DNA of 64,000 nt from Nitrospirota bacterium (GCA_030682135.1 JAUXQT010000096.1:1-64000), one strand, 5' to 3'. Positions 52,324-61,801 are shown, counted from the first letter of the stretch. Numbers and translations are program-made. Notes: generated by a model from the letters alone, not told the origin.

Positions 52324-53958
52324 CTAGAAATTTCCCGCCTGCACCACATCCTCAAGGCTGTTGATGTCGAGCCAGTGACCTGCCGTGTAGAGTACGCGGA
52401 TCGGGTATTGCCGTTTCAAGAGTTCTTGGAGCAGCTGTGGGATGGCGGCTTTCCGGTTAGCGGGCTTGGCCAGCAGTTCGACAATAATCTCGGTGATGAG
52501 CGTGGCGGCGCTTGGCGAGACTTTGAGAAAGCCCATCCAGACTCCGTGGATGGATTCTTTGGGGAGCTTGTCCCCCAATTGCTTGAGATAGATTTTGGCG
52601 TTAAAGGCTCTTCTCGAATTAGGGATGGTGCATTCGGTGAATCCGCCGAGGCGGGCATAGCTGCTCTGCTCCTGCCAGTTGCTGTCGACGAAAATCACGC
52701 AGTCACCGGTTTCCTGGCAGAGGGACTGGGGAATATATTTATTGAACAGCACGTCGCCATAGGAAATGATGGTGTCCTTTGCCGGTCCTTTCAGGGATTG
52801 GAGGGCCTTCAAGAGCGAATCCAGTTCGCCGGTGTCCGCGAAATCGTCGTTGTCGACATAGGTCAGGTTGGGCAGATTAACGGTTTCTTTCTTATATCCG
52901 CGGACCACCACGATGTCTTTGATCCCGACGGCATTGTAGGCGTCGACGATATGGGACAGGATAGGGATGCCCTGAATCTTGACCATCGTTTTGGGCTGGA
53001 GTTCGGTGAGTTCCCCCAGTTCCTTTCCTCGGGAGGCGGCGAGCACGATGGCCGCGGTGCCCTCGGCGCCTTTAGGCAGATAGCGGTCTTCAGCCTCTTG
53101 CAGCTCTGCGGCGTTTTGCAGGCGGAAGATTTCGGAGACTGGCGCGACTTTGTCTTCGATGGAGAGCAGGTGCTCCTGCTCCTTTAACGTGCGTGCGGTT
53201 TTTTGCATGGCGGCCACAGCCGATCGGAGCATGTGATTGGCCCAAATCACCATCGAAATTCCATGCTGTCGAAATATGTCGGTGGGGGTGGCGTAATATT
53301 TGGTGGGCACGATCACGACGGGGCAGCGATTGCCCCATTCCTGTTTGAACGCCAGGATTTCATCCGGCACCGAGAGGGCGCTGTGAATGAGAATGCCGTC
53401 CGCCCCCGCCTGATGATAGGCCTCGGCGCGACGCAGCGCTTCCGCCAATCCCCAGCCGCAGATGAAGGCTTCCACTCTGGCGATAATACAAAAGTCCTGG
53501 TCGGTCTGCGCATCTTTGCCGGCTTTGATCTTGCCGCAGAATTCCTGCATGTCCGCCATGGGCTGGGCGTCCCCCTTGATGAAACTATTCGTCTTGGGGA
53601 AGAGTTTGTCTTCGATGCAGACCGCGGCGATTTTGCGTTGTTCGAGTTTGCGGACGAGGCGCTGCATATTATTGAAGTTGCCGTATCCCGTGTCCCCATC
53701 GAGGAGAATGGGAATCGTGGTGGCATCGGACATAAATTCCAGGGTCTCCAGCACCTGGGTCCAGCTGGCTTCATTGTTGTCACGGACGCCGAATTGCGCG
53801 GAAATGGAGAGACCGCTGCCCCAGATACCTTTAAAGCCGGCTTCTTGAACGATTTTTGCGCTGAGGCCATTGTGCGCCTCGCATATGAATTCGAGCTGCT
53901 CCGACAAAAGAAGTTTTCTAAATTGACGTGCTGTAGTCATGCCTGTGGTCGAACTCAT
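52324..53958 (-). CDS. Phosphoenolpyruvate mutase fused to a nucleotidyltransferase (phosphonate biosynthesis)
   Basis: Protein of 544 residues, ATG at 53958 with AAGGGAATCC. The N-terminal domain (about 1-290) is a PEP mutase: [10 protein letters not shown] binds Mg (residues 86-95) and [11 protein letters not shown] (116-126) is the signature that separates PEP mutases from isocitrate lyases. It makes the C-P bond of phosphonopyruvate. The C-terminal domain (about 305-544) is a sugar-nucleotidyltransferase-like fold ([52 protein letters not shown]), like PntC cytidylyltransferases that activate aminoethylphosphonate. No phosphonopyruvate decarboxylase or transaminase gene is in the window. 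A GIY-YIG nuclease gene lies 80 bp downstream. Confidence 0.88.
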   Translation of the reverse strand: MSSTTGMTTARQFRKLLLSEQLEFICEAHNGLSAKIVQEAGFKGIWGSGLSISAQFGVRDNNEASWTQVLETLEFMSDATTIPILLDGDTGYGNFNNMQRLVRKLEQRKIAAVCIEDKLFPKTNSFIKGDAQPMADMQEFCGKIKAGKDAQTDQDFCIIARVEAFICGWGLAEALRRAEAYHQAGADGILIHSALSVPDEILAFKQEWGNRCPVVIVPTKYYATPTDIFRQHGISMVIWANHMLRSAVAAMQKTARTLKEQEHLLSIEDKVAPVSEIFRLQNAAELQEAEDRYLPKGAEGTAAIVLAASRGKELGELTELQPKTMVKIQGIPILSHIVDAYNAVGIKDIVVVRGYKKETVNLPNLTYVDNDDFADTGELDSLLKALQSLKGPAKDTIISYGDVLFNKYIPQSLCQETGDCVIFVDSNWQEQSSYARLGGFTECTIPNSRRAFNAKIYLKQLGDKLPKESIHGVWMGFLKVSPSAATLITEIIVELLAKPANRKAAIPQLLQELLKRQYPIRVLYTAGHWLDINSLEDVVQAGNF

Positions 53959-54897
53959 GGATTCCCTTCCTTCTCACTCCTGACACTCATTGAGGCGGTG
54001 CCTCTCTTGGTATTCACTCGCTGGAAAGAATACCGTTTTCCCCTGGATAAATCATCCTGCATTAGGGGCTGTGACACTACGATGTACGAGATGAAGCGAG
54101 GCGGGGCTTCCTCACCCTCGTTTCTATGGCCTTCTGTAGCGATGGGTTGGGGAATTCGCTCGTTATTTGAGACGGGTCGTTGGCCGATCTGTGAATGCTT
54201 GTAATATTTTCCCCGGCGAGATGAAACTTCCGCTTTGGCTCCACCAGACCGAGTGCAGACGGCTCTATAATTCGGTTCCCCAACTTCTGTGGACAACTCT
54301 GTGGACAAACACTCTTTTGGTTGCGAAATGACTGATGCGGAGAGAGTTGCGAGCTGATTGCCTGAAAAATAGGCATTGTGGCCCGCAGAACGGACCCCCA
54401 ACATTTTGTGGCTTGACGGGTATTTCAGCCGTTTTACTACCAGCCGTGGGATTTATTTTAGGATTGACTGATTTCATGCTTGAAGCGGCAGTCTGAATGT
54501 GGGGTGTCGCACGGGAGACCTGACTTATGCACAGCTCTTGAAATGTGACTCAGGTGTCAAGAGGAAAAATTCATAGGGTTTATGCTGTTTTTGCCTCCTG
54601 AAAGAGACGGGGGGACATTCGTTTAGGGGGATTGAAGCGGGCGAGGCTGGTTTATTCGGTTTGTCTCGTTCTTTAAGCCAAAGAAGCCGAGCCAACCAAG
54701 ACATAGACTCAGCGACGAATGATGGGGCTATGAGATTGGGATGGAAGGGGGAGGTATTGCCCGTTTGATTGGATGAGCCTACTTCCCGGTGCTGGTGCTG
54801 TTGTACCAGTGTATTATGGATGAGGGAGAAGGTGTTGTGCCTATGTGACCGTCCCTGCAAAGCCGGTTAGTTGAGGATTCTCAATCAGGAGGGAACC
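53959..54897. other. Gene-poor 0.9-kb gap upstream of the phosphonate gene
   Basis: Short open frames on both strands here show no family, no ribosome-binding site and poor codon bias, so I call none. A tandem pair TGTGGACAA (54288-54296 and 54300-54308, period 12) resembles DnaA boxes. The left end must hold the promoter of the PEP-mutase gene. The region may contain decayed mobile DNA. Confidence 0.45.
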
Positions 54898-55155
54898 ATG
54901 TCAACCAAGAGGATCGTTTCACGGAAGCGGGTGCAAGATCGAGTGGTTGGTCGAGAGAAGAAGGGACCGGCTGCGAAGCGAGAGGCTTCGGGGCTGCGTC
55001 GCCAACTTCAGGATTTGCGGGAGCAGGTTGATATGGTGCTGCCGGAGATGACGGCCCGGATTGCCGCGTTGGAGCATCTGTTGCGTGAAAAGCAGCTCTG
55101 CACCAGGCAGGACCTGATCTCCGCGCGTGCGTTCGTGCGTATGCAGGAGGCCTAG
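54898..55155 (+). CDS. Small basic coiled-coil protein
   Basis: Protein of 85 residues with a strong ribosome-binding site (AGGAGGGAACC before the ATG at 54898). A basic N-terminus (STKRIVSRKRVQDRVVGREKK) leads to a heptad-like helix LRRQLQDLREQVDMVLPEMTARIAALEHLL and a C-terminal LCTRQDLISARAFV segment. No family known to me. It may bind DNA or a partner through the helix. Its TAG stop is followed directly by repeat copy B. Confidence 0.6.
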   Translation: MSTKRIVSRKRVQDRVVGREKKGPAAKREASGLRRQLQDLREQVDMVLPEMTARIAALEHLLREKQLCTRQDLISARAFVRMQEA

Positions 55156-55280
55156 CAGGCTGTTGAAAAAGGCCGCCAGCGGCGTTCTTGCGGCGCGCAG
55201 AGGCTCAACGTACAGACGAGAGTATGCTTCGCCTCTCTGCTTGCTGCGGCCTTGCTGGACGGCCTTTCTGAACAGCCTGC
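55153..55280. repeat. Dispersed inverted-repeat element, copy B
   Basis: It begins at the stop of the coiled-coil gene: TAGCAGGCTGTTGAAAAAGG then CCGCCAGCGGCG. It ends GGACGGCCTTTCTGAACAGC with CTGC (to 55280), the inverted form of the left end. The interior differs from the other copies. Confidence 0.7.
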
Positions 55281-55454
55281 AACGACGTCTGACCGCATCT
55301 GCAACTGTTCTGGCATGCGCATTCTGCAGTGGCGTAGCAGTTTGTCATCAACCTGCTAACTGATTCGATCAGGGGGAAAGACGTAAGGCGAAGCGAGTGA
55401 GAGGCGCAGGATTGGGTGAGACGGGGCATGATGGGGCGGGGAGGGGGTATCTCT

Positions 55455-55967
55455 ATGGCGATGTCTGAGGCAATGTCGAATGAGGAGGTTCAGGCTGCGT
55501 GGGCCAATCTGACCGAGGAGGTCCGTACAGGGGTCTTGCTGACGCTGAGAAACGGGCGGCCGTTCGGGTCGCATGTGCCCTATGTCTTTGGCGATCAGTG
55601 GACGCGCGCCTATATCCATGTCAGTGGTTTGGCGTTGCATACCGGACATTTGTTACTGGATACCCGCGTCGGGCTGTTCGTCTCGGAGCCGGATCGGCCA
55701 GAGAAGAATCCCTCGGCCCTCCGAAGGATGAATCTTCAGGGTGAAGCGGTGTTGTTGCATGCTGGTGCACCGAATTATGCGGAAGTGAAAGAGCGGTATC
55801 TGGCGCGTTTTCCCCAGTCGGCCATGATGTTTAGTTTCTCGGATTTCTCACTCTGGGAACTGCGGTTCCAGGATGCGCATCTGGTTCTGGGATTCGGGCA
55901 GGCATACCTTGCTGATGCGACTACTCCTCTGGCATGGACACATCAAAAACCGGAGCAGAAGAAATAG
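55455..55967 (+). CDS. Pyridoxamine 5'-phosphate oxidase-like FMN-binding protein
   Basis: Protein of 170 residues (ATG at 55455; GGAGGGGGTATCTCT upstream). A split-barrel flavin fold is indicated by TGVLLTLRNGRPFGSHVPYVF, AYIHVSGLALHTGHLLLDTRVGLFV and a conserved LQGEAVLL strand, resembling the HugZ/haem-utilisation and general PNPOx-like groups. The end ELRFQDAHLVLGFGQAYLADA is like HugZ-type proteins. Possible role: flavin-dependent reduction or haem handling. The exact substrate is open. The TAG stop is followed directly by repeat copy C. Confidence 0.75.
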   Translation: MAMSEAMSNEEVQAAWANLTEEVRTGVLLTLRNGRPFGSHVPYVFGDQWTRAYIHVSGLALHTGHLLLDTRVGLFVSEPDRPEKNPSALRRMNLQGEAVLLHAGAPNYAEVKERYLARFPQSAMMFSFSDFSLWELRFQDAHLVLGFGQAYLADATTPLAWTHQKPEQKK

Positions 55968-56115
55968 CAGGATGCTGAAAAAGTCTACCAGCGCCAAAGA
56001 CCGTGAAGCGTCCCTCGTGAAGCGTATCTCGCAGGCCAGGAAATTTTTCCTGTGCGAACGTCGAGATACGAGATCCGAACGACGGATTAAGAGGACGGCC
56101 TTTTTGAGCATCCTG
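55965..56115. repeat. Dispersed inverted-repeat element, copy C
   Basis: It begins at the stop of the FMN-binding protein gene, TAGCAGGATGCTGAAAAAGT, and ends GGACGGCCTTTTTGAGCATC plus CTG at 56115. The ends are inverted repeats. The interior has its own inverted pair (GCGTATCTCGC and GAGATACGAGA), shared in part with copy D. Confidence 0.75.
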
Positions 56116-56134
56116 TGGGGAGTGATCTCTGGCG

Positions 56135-56350
56135 CTAGGGTTCATTCTGGGCGGAGGCACGATAGGTGAAGTACAGTGCGATGGCTCCAGTTGCGGCAAT
56201 GAACAGGCCTGCAATAAAGCGGGTGGAAAAACTCAGTTGCTGGATATAGCGGTGATAGAGGAGCGGCAATAGAAAAGAGGCAAGCAGAGCCATGGCAAGG
56301 CCTAGCATATGCCGTTTGAGATAGATCGGTTCGCCTGGCTTACGCTTCAT
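56135..56350 (-). CDS. Two-pass small membrane protein
   Basis: Protein of 71 residues with a basic start (MKRKPGEPIYLKRH), two hydrophobic helices (about 15-32 and 43-62) and a short polar tail. No family recognised. It lies 87 bp downstream of acetyl-CoA synthetase on the same strand, so it may be co-transcribed. Confidence 0.55.
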   Translation of the reverse strand: MKRKPGEPIYLKRHMLGLAMALLASFLLPLLYHRYIQQLSFSTRFIAGLFIAATGAIALYFTYRASAQNEP

Positions 56351-56437
56351 AGTTGATGAGTTCCCTCAGGCCCTCACTCGCTCTCTTAACTGAGCGCACA
56401 GACGTCTCATCGATCACCGGTCTTGAAGCCGGTTGAA

Positions 56438-58327
56438 TCAATCTTCAATCGTCGAGATATCGCCAAGGTCTTGTCCGAGTTCCTTTGCTTTCAGCACCCG
56501 CCGCATGATTTTTCCGGACCGGGTTTTGGGGAGCGAGGGGACGATGTCGATTTCTGACGGCACGGCGATCTTGCCGAGCTCCGTCATCACCTGATCTTTG
56601 ATCGACTGGATGAGTGCCGGGCTCTCGACTTCTCCCTGTTTCAAAATAATGAAGGCTTTGATGGACTCGCCAACGAGTTTGTGTGGCTTGCCGATGACGG
56701 CCGCCTCTGCTACCGCATGGTGGCTGACCAGTGCGCTTTCTACTTCAGCGGTGCCGAGCCGGTTGCCGGCCACTTTGATCACGTCGTCGGCACGGCCCAT
56801 GAACCACATGTAGCCGTCTTCGTCTTTGTGGCAGATATCGCCGGCTGTGTAGCAGTTTGGGATCGTATTCCAATAGGTTTTGTAGCGTTCCGGATCTTTA
56901 TAGATGGTCCGCATCATCGCAGGCCAGGGCTTCTTGATCACGGCGAAGCCCCCAGCGTTGGCAGGGAGGCTGTTGCCTGCGCTGTCCACGACATCGGCTT
57001 CGATGCCGAGGAAGGGTCTGGTGGCCGAGCCTGGCTTCAAGGGGACAGTCGGGAGGGGGGTAATCATGATCGATCCTGTCTCCGTCTGCCACCAGGTATC
57101 CATGATCGGTTTGTCCCCACCGGTTGCACGATGGAACCATTCCCAAGCTTCCGGATTGATCGGTTCGCCCACGCTGCCCAGGACGCGGAGGCTGGAGAGG
57201 TCGTATTTCTTGGGCCAGTCTTCCCCATACCGCATGAGCAGGCGAATGGCGGTGGGGGTCGTATAGAAAATCGAGACGCCGTAGCGTTCGATGAGATCCC
57301 ACCAGCGGCCTGGTGTTGGATAGTCAGGCTTGCCCTCTGCCGTGAGGATCGTGGCGCCGTTCAGGAGGGGGCCATACACAATATAACTGTGACCGGTGAC
57401 CCAGCCAGGATCGGCGACGCAGAAATAGACATCGTCTTCTTTCAGGTCGAAGACGTATTTCGTCGTGATGTAGGTCCCGACCATGTAGCCGCCATGGACA
57501 TGGACCACGCCCTTGGGTTTGCCGGTCGTACCGGAGGTATACAGGATATAGAGGGGATGCTCCGCATCCAGAGGCTCAGCTTCACAGACCGCCTTTTCGT
57601 TCTTCAGCCAGTCGTGCCAATCAAGTTCTTTCGGCGCAGCCAGCGCGACTCCCGGGGTCTGTCTTCGCAGCACCACGACTCGCTCGACGGTGGGGGAGTT
57701 GGCGACGGCTTGGTCGACCACCGTCTTGAGGTTGAGGACTTTTCCCCGGTCAAATCCGACATCGGCCGTAATGACCAGTTTGGCTTCGGCATCTTGAATG
57801 CGGTTCGCGAGGGCCGGAGCACTGAATCCCGAATAGACCACACTATGAATGGCACCGATACGGGCGCAGGCGAGCATCGCGACGATCTGCTCGGGGACTT
57901 TCGGCAGGTAGATCGTGACCCGGTCGCCCTTCGTGATTCCCAGCTTCTTGAGCGCATTCGCGCAGCGATTGACCTGTCGATAGAGTTCCCCATAGGTGAT
58001 GACCCGTTCCTGATCCTGCTCACTCACCCAGATGATGGCGACCTTGTTTTTGCGCCAGGTTTTGACGTGACGATCGAGACAGTTATAGGCAATATTGCAG
58101 GTGGCGCCGACGAACCACTTGGCCCAGGGGTAGTTCCACTCTAAGACCTTAGTCCAGGGAGAGAACCATTCCAGCTCCTTGGCGACGGTAGCCCAAAAGC
58201 CTTCCGGATCGGCAATCGATTTCTTATAGGCGCTCTCGTAGTCTTGAATGTGAGCCGCGGCTTTGGTCTGAGCGGTCGGCTGGTACACACGGCTTTCTTT
58301 GAGAAGGGTATCGATGTTCTCTGACAT
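56438..58327 (-). CDS. acs: Acetyl-CoA synthetase
   Basis: Enzyme of 629 residues that activates acetate with ATP and CoA. Motifs: LYILYTSGTTGKPKGVVH (P-loop of the ANL superfamily, about 265-280), MDTWWQTETGSIMITP (the Trp that fits acetate), GDICHKDEDGYMWFMGRADDVIKVAGNRLG and the C-terminal Lys site PKTRSGKIMRR, normally acetylated for control. N-terminal ACAS_N domain (DYESAYKKSIADPEGFWATVAKE) is present. In an autotroph it may salvage acetate or use external acetate. A dispersed repeat (copy D) begins 17 bp upstream of the start. Confidence 0.95.
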   Translation of the reverse strand: MSENIDTLLKESRVYQPTAQTKAAAHIQDYESAYKKSIADPEGFWATVAKELEWFSPWTKVLEWNYPWAKWFVGATCNIAYNCLDRHVKTWRKNKVAIIWVSEQDQERVITYGELYRQVNRCANALKKLGITKGDRVTIYLPKVPEQIVAMLACARIGAIHSVVYSGFSAPALANRIQDAEAKLVITADVGFDRGKVLNLKTVVDQAVANSPTVERVVVLRRQTPGVALAAPKELDWHDWLKNEKAVCEAEPLDAEHPLYILYTSGTTGKPKGVVHVHGGYMVGTYITTKYVFDLKEDDVYFCVADPGWVTGHSYIVYGPLLNGATILTAEGKPDYPTPGRWWDLIERYGVSIFYTTPTAIRLLMRYGEDWPKKYDLSSLRVLGSVGEPINPEAWEWFHRATGGDKPIMDTWWQTETGSIMITPLPTVPLKPGSATRPFLGIEADVVDSAGNSLPANAGGFAVIKKPWPAMMRTIYKDPERYKTYWNTIPNCYTAGDICHKDEDGYMWFMGRADDVIKVAGNRLGTAEVESALVSHHAVAEAAVIGKPHKLVGESIKAFIILKQGEVESPALIQSIKDQVMTELGKIAVPSEIDIVPSLPKTRSGKIMRRVLKAKELGQDLGDISTIED

Positions 58328-58343
58328 GGTGCAATGGCTCCTT

Positions 58344-58470
58344 TAGCAGGATGCTGAAAAAGTCCGCCAGCATCGTTCTCGAAACCCGTGAAACGTAAAT
58401 CGTGAAGCATATCTCGCAAAAGCTCTCATCTGGGTTTGCGACGAGATACGAACGACGCTTCACGAACGAC
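58344..58470. repeat. Dispersed inverted-repeat element, copy D (right end lost)
   Basis: It begins TAGCAGGATGCTGAAAAAGT and CCGCCAGC, as copies B and C. Its interior GTGAAGCATATCTCGC and GCGACGAGATACGAACGACG matches copy C in part. The expected right end with CTTTTTGAGCATCCTG is missing, so the copy is truncated or diverged. It lies in the leader of acs. Confidence 0.65.
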
Positions 58471-58628
58471 GGACACACAGTTTCGGTATTATGCTGGAGG
58501 GCCCGGGGGAACTCAACTACAGCCGCGACTGCTGTTGCGGTGCTCCGTTTCTTGACAGTCGCGCAAAGGCGAGAGTAGGCTCAACTTGTCACGCGTTACT
58601 CCGTTATTCCTTGAGGCCGGATTCATTG

Positions 58629-60023
58629 ATGTTGCCCATCGTGTCCCCACTATCGCGGCCACTTCTTTTCGTAGTTCTCGCCTGCTTGTTGGCGCCGATG
58701 TTTTGTCCGGCGCCGGCTACCGCTCAGCTGGGAAAGCCGGAAGGGCTCTACTACAAGTCGTGGGCCATTATCATCGGAGTGGAGAACTATCTTCTGGCTC
58801 CGAAGATTCCCGGCGCAATTGATGATGCCAAGACCGTGGCCCAATCCTTCCGTCAATTAGGTTTCGACGAAGTCGTGGAACTCTACGACAAGGATGTGAG
58901 TTTTCGCCGTCTGCAGCAGACGCTCTCAGATTTTTTGCCCCGCAAAGTCGGCCGGCACGATCGGCTTGTGCTCTATTTCGTCGGGCATGCCGGAATGACG
59001 CAAGATCTAGACGGTAAGGAACTGGGGTATCTCGTGCCCTGGGATGCGCAGATCGGGAACGTGTCCAAATCCATAACGTTTGAGCAGCTCAAAGAATTCA
59101 GCCGCCGAAGTGCGTCTAAACATACGCTCCTCCTCGTGAACGCGGCGGTTCGCGGATGGGAGGTGAGCATGGCTCAGCCCCTCTCCCTTGAAGGGCGCTT
59201 GGCCCCGGAAGACGATACGGAGCGGCGAGCGGTGCAGCTCTTGACGGCGGGCGATAGGGGCGAGTCTTTGAGTCAGGAGAATGGGAAGAGTGTCTTCGTA
59301 CAGGTGCTGGTGAATGGACTGAGTGGCCTGGCAGATGGCAATAAGAATGGCTGGCTCATGGCGTCCGAAGTTGGGGACTATGTGAAGCAACAAGTTGCGG
59401 AGCGGTCGAAGGGTGCTCAGCATCCTCTCTTCGCACAGCTTGAAGGGGACGGGGACACGGTCTTGATCGAGGGGCGAAAGGCCGCGTTTGTCGCAGGGGC
59501 AGGGCCTCAGTCTCAGGCTGAACAACGGCAGGCCGCAAAGACGCAGTATGAACAGGCGTTTGCATTGCTCCAAACCGGGAAGTTGGCGGAGGAAGCGCTG
59601 GAGCGGCTGAACAAAGCCTTGGAATACGACCCCACGTTCGGCGATGCCTATGTGCTCAAGAGTTATGTGTTGTTAGAAGTGATACCGGACCTTGATGCCG
59701 CGTTATCGACGGCGAAGCTGGCGGTACAGTATGCGCCGAAGAACCCGGACTCTCAGTACACGCTTGGGTTGATTCACGAAAAACGCGGGCAGTATGCCGA
59801 GGCCGAGCGTGCGATGCAGGCGGCGCTGGTGGTCAATCCCAACTATGTGGATGTCTATTTTTCGTTGGGGATTCTCTATGCCGACGAGATGATGGATCAG
59901 GCCAAATCAGTCGAGGCCTTTACTCGCTATCTCGAACTCGGTGGAAGTCATGCCCGCGCCCGAGCTGCCGTTGCACAGCAGTTATCACCCGCCGCTCCTG
60001 TCGTACCATCTGCCAAGCCTTAA
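58629..60023 (+). CDS. Secreted pseudo-caspase with TPR repeats
   Basis: Protein of 464 residues; start at 58629 opens a signal peptide (ending PATAQ, residue 33). Residues 40-300 form a caspase-like (peptidase C14) domain: SWAIIIGVENY, IPGAIDDAKTVAQSFRQLGF and the dyad His120 in LYFVGHAG. The usual nucleophile segment (L-D-A-C) reads LLVNAAVRG: Asp to Asn171 and Cys to Ala173, so it cannot cleave in the normal way. The C-terminal part (about 310-450) has three or four TPR units (LERLNKALEYDPTFGDAYVLK, AERAMQAALVVNPNYVDVYFSLG). It is probably a binding or scaffolding protein in the envelope. Confidence 0.85.
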   Translation: MLPIVSPLSRPLLFVVLACLLAPMFCPAPATAQLGKPEGLYYKSWAIIIGVENYLLAPKIPGAIDDAKTVAQSFRQLGFDEVVELYDKDVSFRRLQQTLSDFLPRKVGRHDRLVLYFVGHAGMTQDLDGKELGYLVPWDAQIGNVSKSITFEQLKEFSRRSASKHTLLLVNAAVRGWEVSMAQPLSLEGRLAPEDDTERRAVQLLTAGDRGESLSQENGKSVFVQVLVNGLSGLADGNKNGWLMASEVGDYVKQQVAERSKGAQHPLFAQLEGDGDTVLIEGRKAAFVAGAGPQSQAEQRQAAKTQYEQAFALLQTGKLAEEALERLNKALEYDPTFGDAYVLKSYVLLEVIPDLDAALSTAKLAVQYAPKNPDSQYTLGLIHEKRGQYAEAERAMQAALVVNPNYVDVYFSLGILYADEMMDQAKSVEAFTRYLELGGSHARARAAVAQQLSPAAPVVPSAKP

Positions 60024-60211
60024 CCCGCATTATTCAAGACAGTTCGTCGCGAAATCGCGCAGTCGCGTTGCGAGACGGGCACGCGGAGCCGTGAGAGCCC
60101 GAGGCGTACTTGAAGAGTACGTTGATGGAACGAGCGGTGAGCCTGCCCGCCGAAGGCTTGTCGTCGCCGCGAATCCACGATTGCAGCAGAAGTGCTCATG
60201 AATCATGCGGA

Positions 60212-60382
60212 TTAAGGTTTTTCTCCTCCCTTGAGATAGCCCAGTCCGATCTTGACCGCTTTCCGCGTAATTTCTGCCCAGCGGACTTGAGGGTATTCGG
60301 CAAGGACCGCGGCTGCTTTGGGATCTTGTACTTCCATGTTCACAATCTTAATGATACCGTCATTGATCTGAATGTCTGCCAC
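60212..60382 (-). CDS. 56-residue conserved-looking small protein
   Basis: A GTG at 60382 with AAGGAGGATCCCC gives 56 residues starting V-A-D-I-Q-I-N-D; the longer frame to 60466 has no site. It holds a strand pair (DIQINDGIIKIVNMEVQDPKAA) and an amphipathic helix WAEITRKAVKIGLGYLKGG. No known family. The strong ribosome-binding site supports it as real. It lies between the pseudo-caspase gene and a divergent lipoprotein cluster. Confidence 0.6.
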   Translation of the reverse strand: MADIQINDGIIKIVNMEVQDPKAAAVLAEYPQVRWAEITRKAVKIGLGYLKGGEKP

Positions 60383-60558
60383 GGGGATCCTCCTTACAGA
60401 GAACAGTGAGTGGGTCAACCGTTGATCGCCTGTTGCGTTGACTGAGGTAGGGGTGCATGTTAGCATGATTTCGTTTGGATTCTCGAATGTTTGCCGCTGG
60501 CATCTGCCGCTGTGACGTGCTGTTTCACTGTCCAGATCATCACCAAGGAGGCATGGGT

Positions 60559-61125
60559 ATGAATAGCGTACTGGGATTCAGGTCGAGGCTAGTCGGGGGG
60601 GGAGTCGCTGTTGCCCTGATGCTCGGACTTGTAGCGTGCGGCGGGCCTCCGAAGTGGGTCAAGCAAGGGTCTGGAGCCTTTAATGAGAAGGACAGTAAAG
60701 CCTTTTATGGGGTCGGGTCCGTGTCCGGTGTCCGGAACGAGCCGCTGGCTTGGGACACCGCTGAGAATCGTGGGAGAGCTGAAATTGCCAAGACGTTTGA
60801 GACTTATACCGGGTACCTGATGCGCGACTATGCAGCCTCCACGACTGCCGGAGACTTTACAAAGAATACGGAAGAGCAGAATGTCGAGCGGGCTATTAAG
60901 ACGGTGACGACCACGACGCTCAGCGGTGTGCGTCCCATTGAGCGGTACAAGGATGAAAAAACGAATACCTACTACGTGTTGACCAAGCTGAATCTCGAGG
61001 AGATGAAGGATAACCTTGAGAAGGCGAAGGAATTGAACGCGCAGGTTCGTGACTATGTCAGGAAGAACGCTGATAAGCTCTTCGATCGGCTCGAGAAAGA
61101 AGAAGATAAACGGGCCCCGAAGTAA
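60559..61125 (+). CDS. LPP20-family lipoprotein
   Basis: Lipoprotein of 188 residues; ATG at 60559 is preferred because AAGGAGG lies seven bases before it (an ATG at 60553 would be too close). Lipobox LVACGG at about residue 26. The LPP20 fold is seen as AFYGVGSVSGVRNEPLAWDTAENRGRAEIAKTFETY, then TTTTLSGVRPIERYKDEKTNTYYVLTKLNLEE. A charged helical C-terminus follows. LPP20 proteins are envelope lipoproteins found with LpoB-type activators; the exact role is unknown. First of four linked lipoprotein genes. Confidence 0.8.
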   Translation: MNSVLGFRSRLVGGGVAVALMLGLVACGGPPKWVKQGSGAFNEKDSKAFYGVGSVSGVRNEPLAWDTAENRGRAEIAKTFETYTGYLMRDYAASTTAGDFTKNTEEQNVERAIKTVTTTTLSGVRPIERYKDEKTNTYYVLTKLNLEEMKDNLEKAKELNAQVRDYVRKNADKLFDRLEKEEDKRAPK

Positions 61126-61174
61126 GGGGCCTGCTCATCGATTGCCAATGGCTGCTTGTGCGAGGAGGTATCGC

Positions 61175-61786
61175 GTGATCGTGATGGATCGTGGACGAAT
61201 CGGGGTCATGGCGCTGGCGGTGCTGTTGTCGGCCGGTTGTGCGCAGGAAACGAAAATTACCAGGGTCGACTCCGGGGTCGTCACGGATCTGAGTGGGCGA
61301 TGGAACGATACCGATTCCAGGATCGTCGCGGAATCCATGGTCAAAGAGGCGTTGGAGTATCCCTGGCTCAATAATTTTGCCAGTTCGAAGCATCGCCAAC
61401 CGGTCGTGGTCGTCGGAGCTATTCAGAACAGCAGTCACGAACATATCAACGTCAACACGTTTGTGACCGATCTTGAACGTGAGCTGACGAACTCCCAGAA
61501 AGTGACGTTTGTGGCTGGAAAAGGAGATCGCGAGGAACTGCGCACCGAGCGCAAAGAGCAGGCGATGTATGCGCGCGAGGATACGCAGAAAGCGCCGGGA
61601 AAAGAGATCGGCGCCGATTACATGATGAAGGGTAGCATTGCGACGATTCTCGACGAGGCCGACGGGACGAAGGCGGTATTTTACCAGGTCGATCTCCAGA
61701 TGGTGGATCTGGAGAGTAACGCCAAGGTCTGGTACGGCCAGAAGAAGATCAAGAAAGTTGTCGAAAAGAAACGTTCCATTTTTTAG
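61175..61786 (+). CDS. LpoB-type lipoprotein (penicillin-binding protein activator family)
   Basis: Protein of 203 residues. A GTG at 61175 is chosen because AGGAGG lies six bases before it; the ATG at 61184 is too far. Lipobox LSAGC. It matches the PF13036/COG3417 group: GRWNDTDSRIVAESMVKEAL, VVVGAIQNSSHEHINVNTFVTDLERELTNSQKVTF and DYMMKGSIATILDEADG then QVDLQMVDLESNAKVWYGQ. E. coli LpoB stimulates PBP1b peptidoglycan synthesis, while distant members serve elsewhere, so the name is a family name. It precedes the COG3014-like gene. Confidence 0.82.
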   Translation: MIVMDRGRIGVMALAVLLSAGCAQETKITRVDSGVVTDLSGRWNDTDSRIVAESMVKEALEYPWLNNFASSKHRQPVVVVGAIQNSSHEHINVNTFVTDLERELTNSQKVTFVAGKGDREELRTERKEQAMYAREDTQKAPGKEIGADYMMKGSIATILDEADGTKAVFYQVDLQMVDLESNAKVWYGQKKIKKVVEKKRSIF

Positions 61787-61801
61787 GTTCCAGAACCTCC
61801 G

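Noticed and set aside
52375..54204. Plus-strand frames of 270 and 333 residues opposite the PEP mutase gene
   Set aside because: Mirror frames of the conserved fusion gene; no homology pattern or start signals.
54288..54308. Replication origin
   Set aside because: Only two DnaA-box-like strings, no dnaA, dnaN, gyrB or parAB genes and no clear AT-rich unwinding region next to them.
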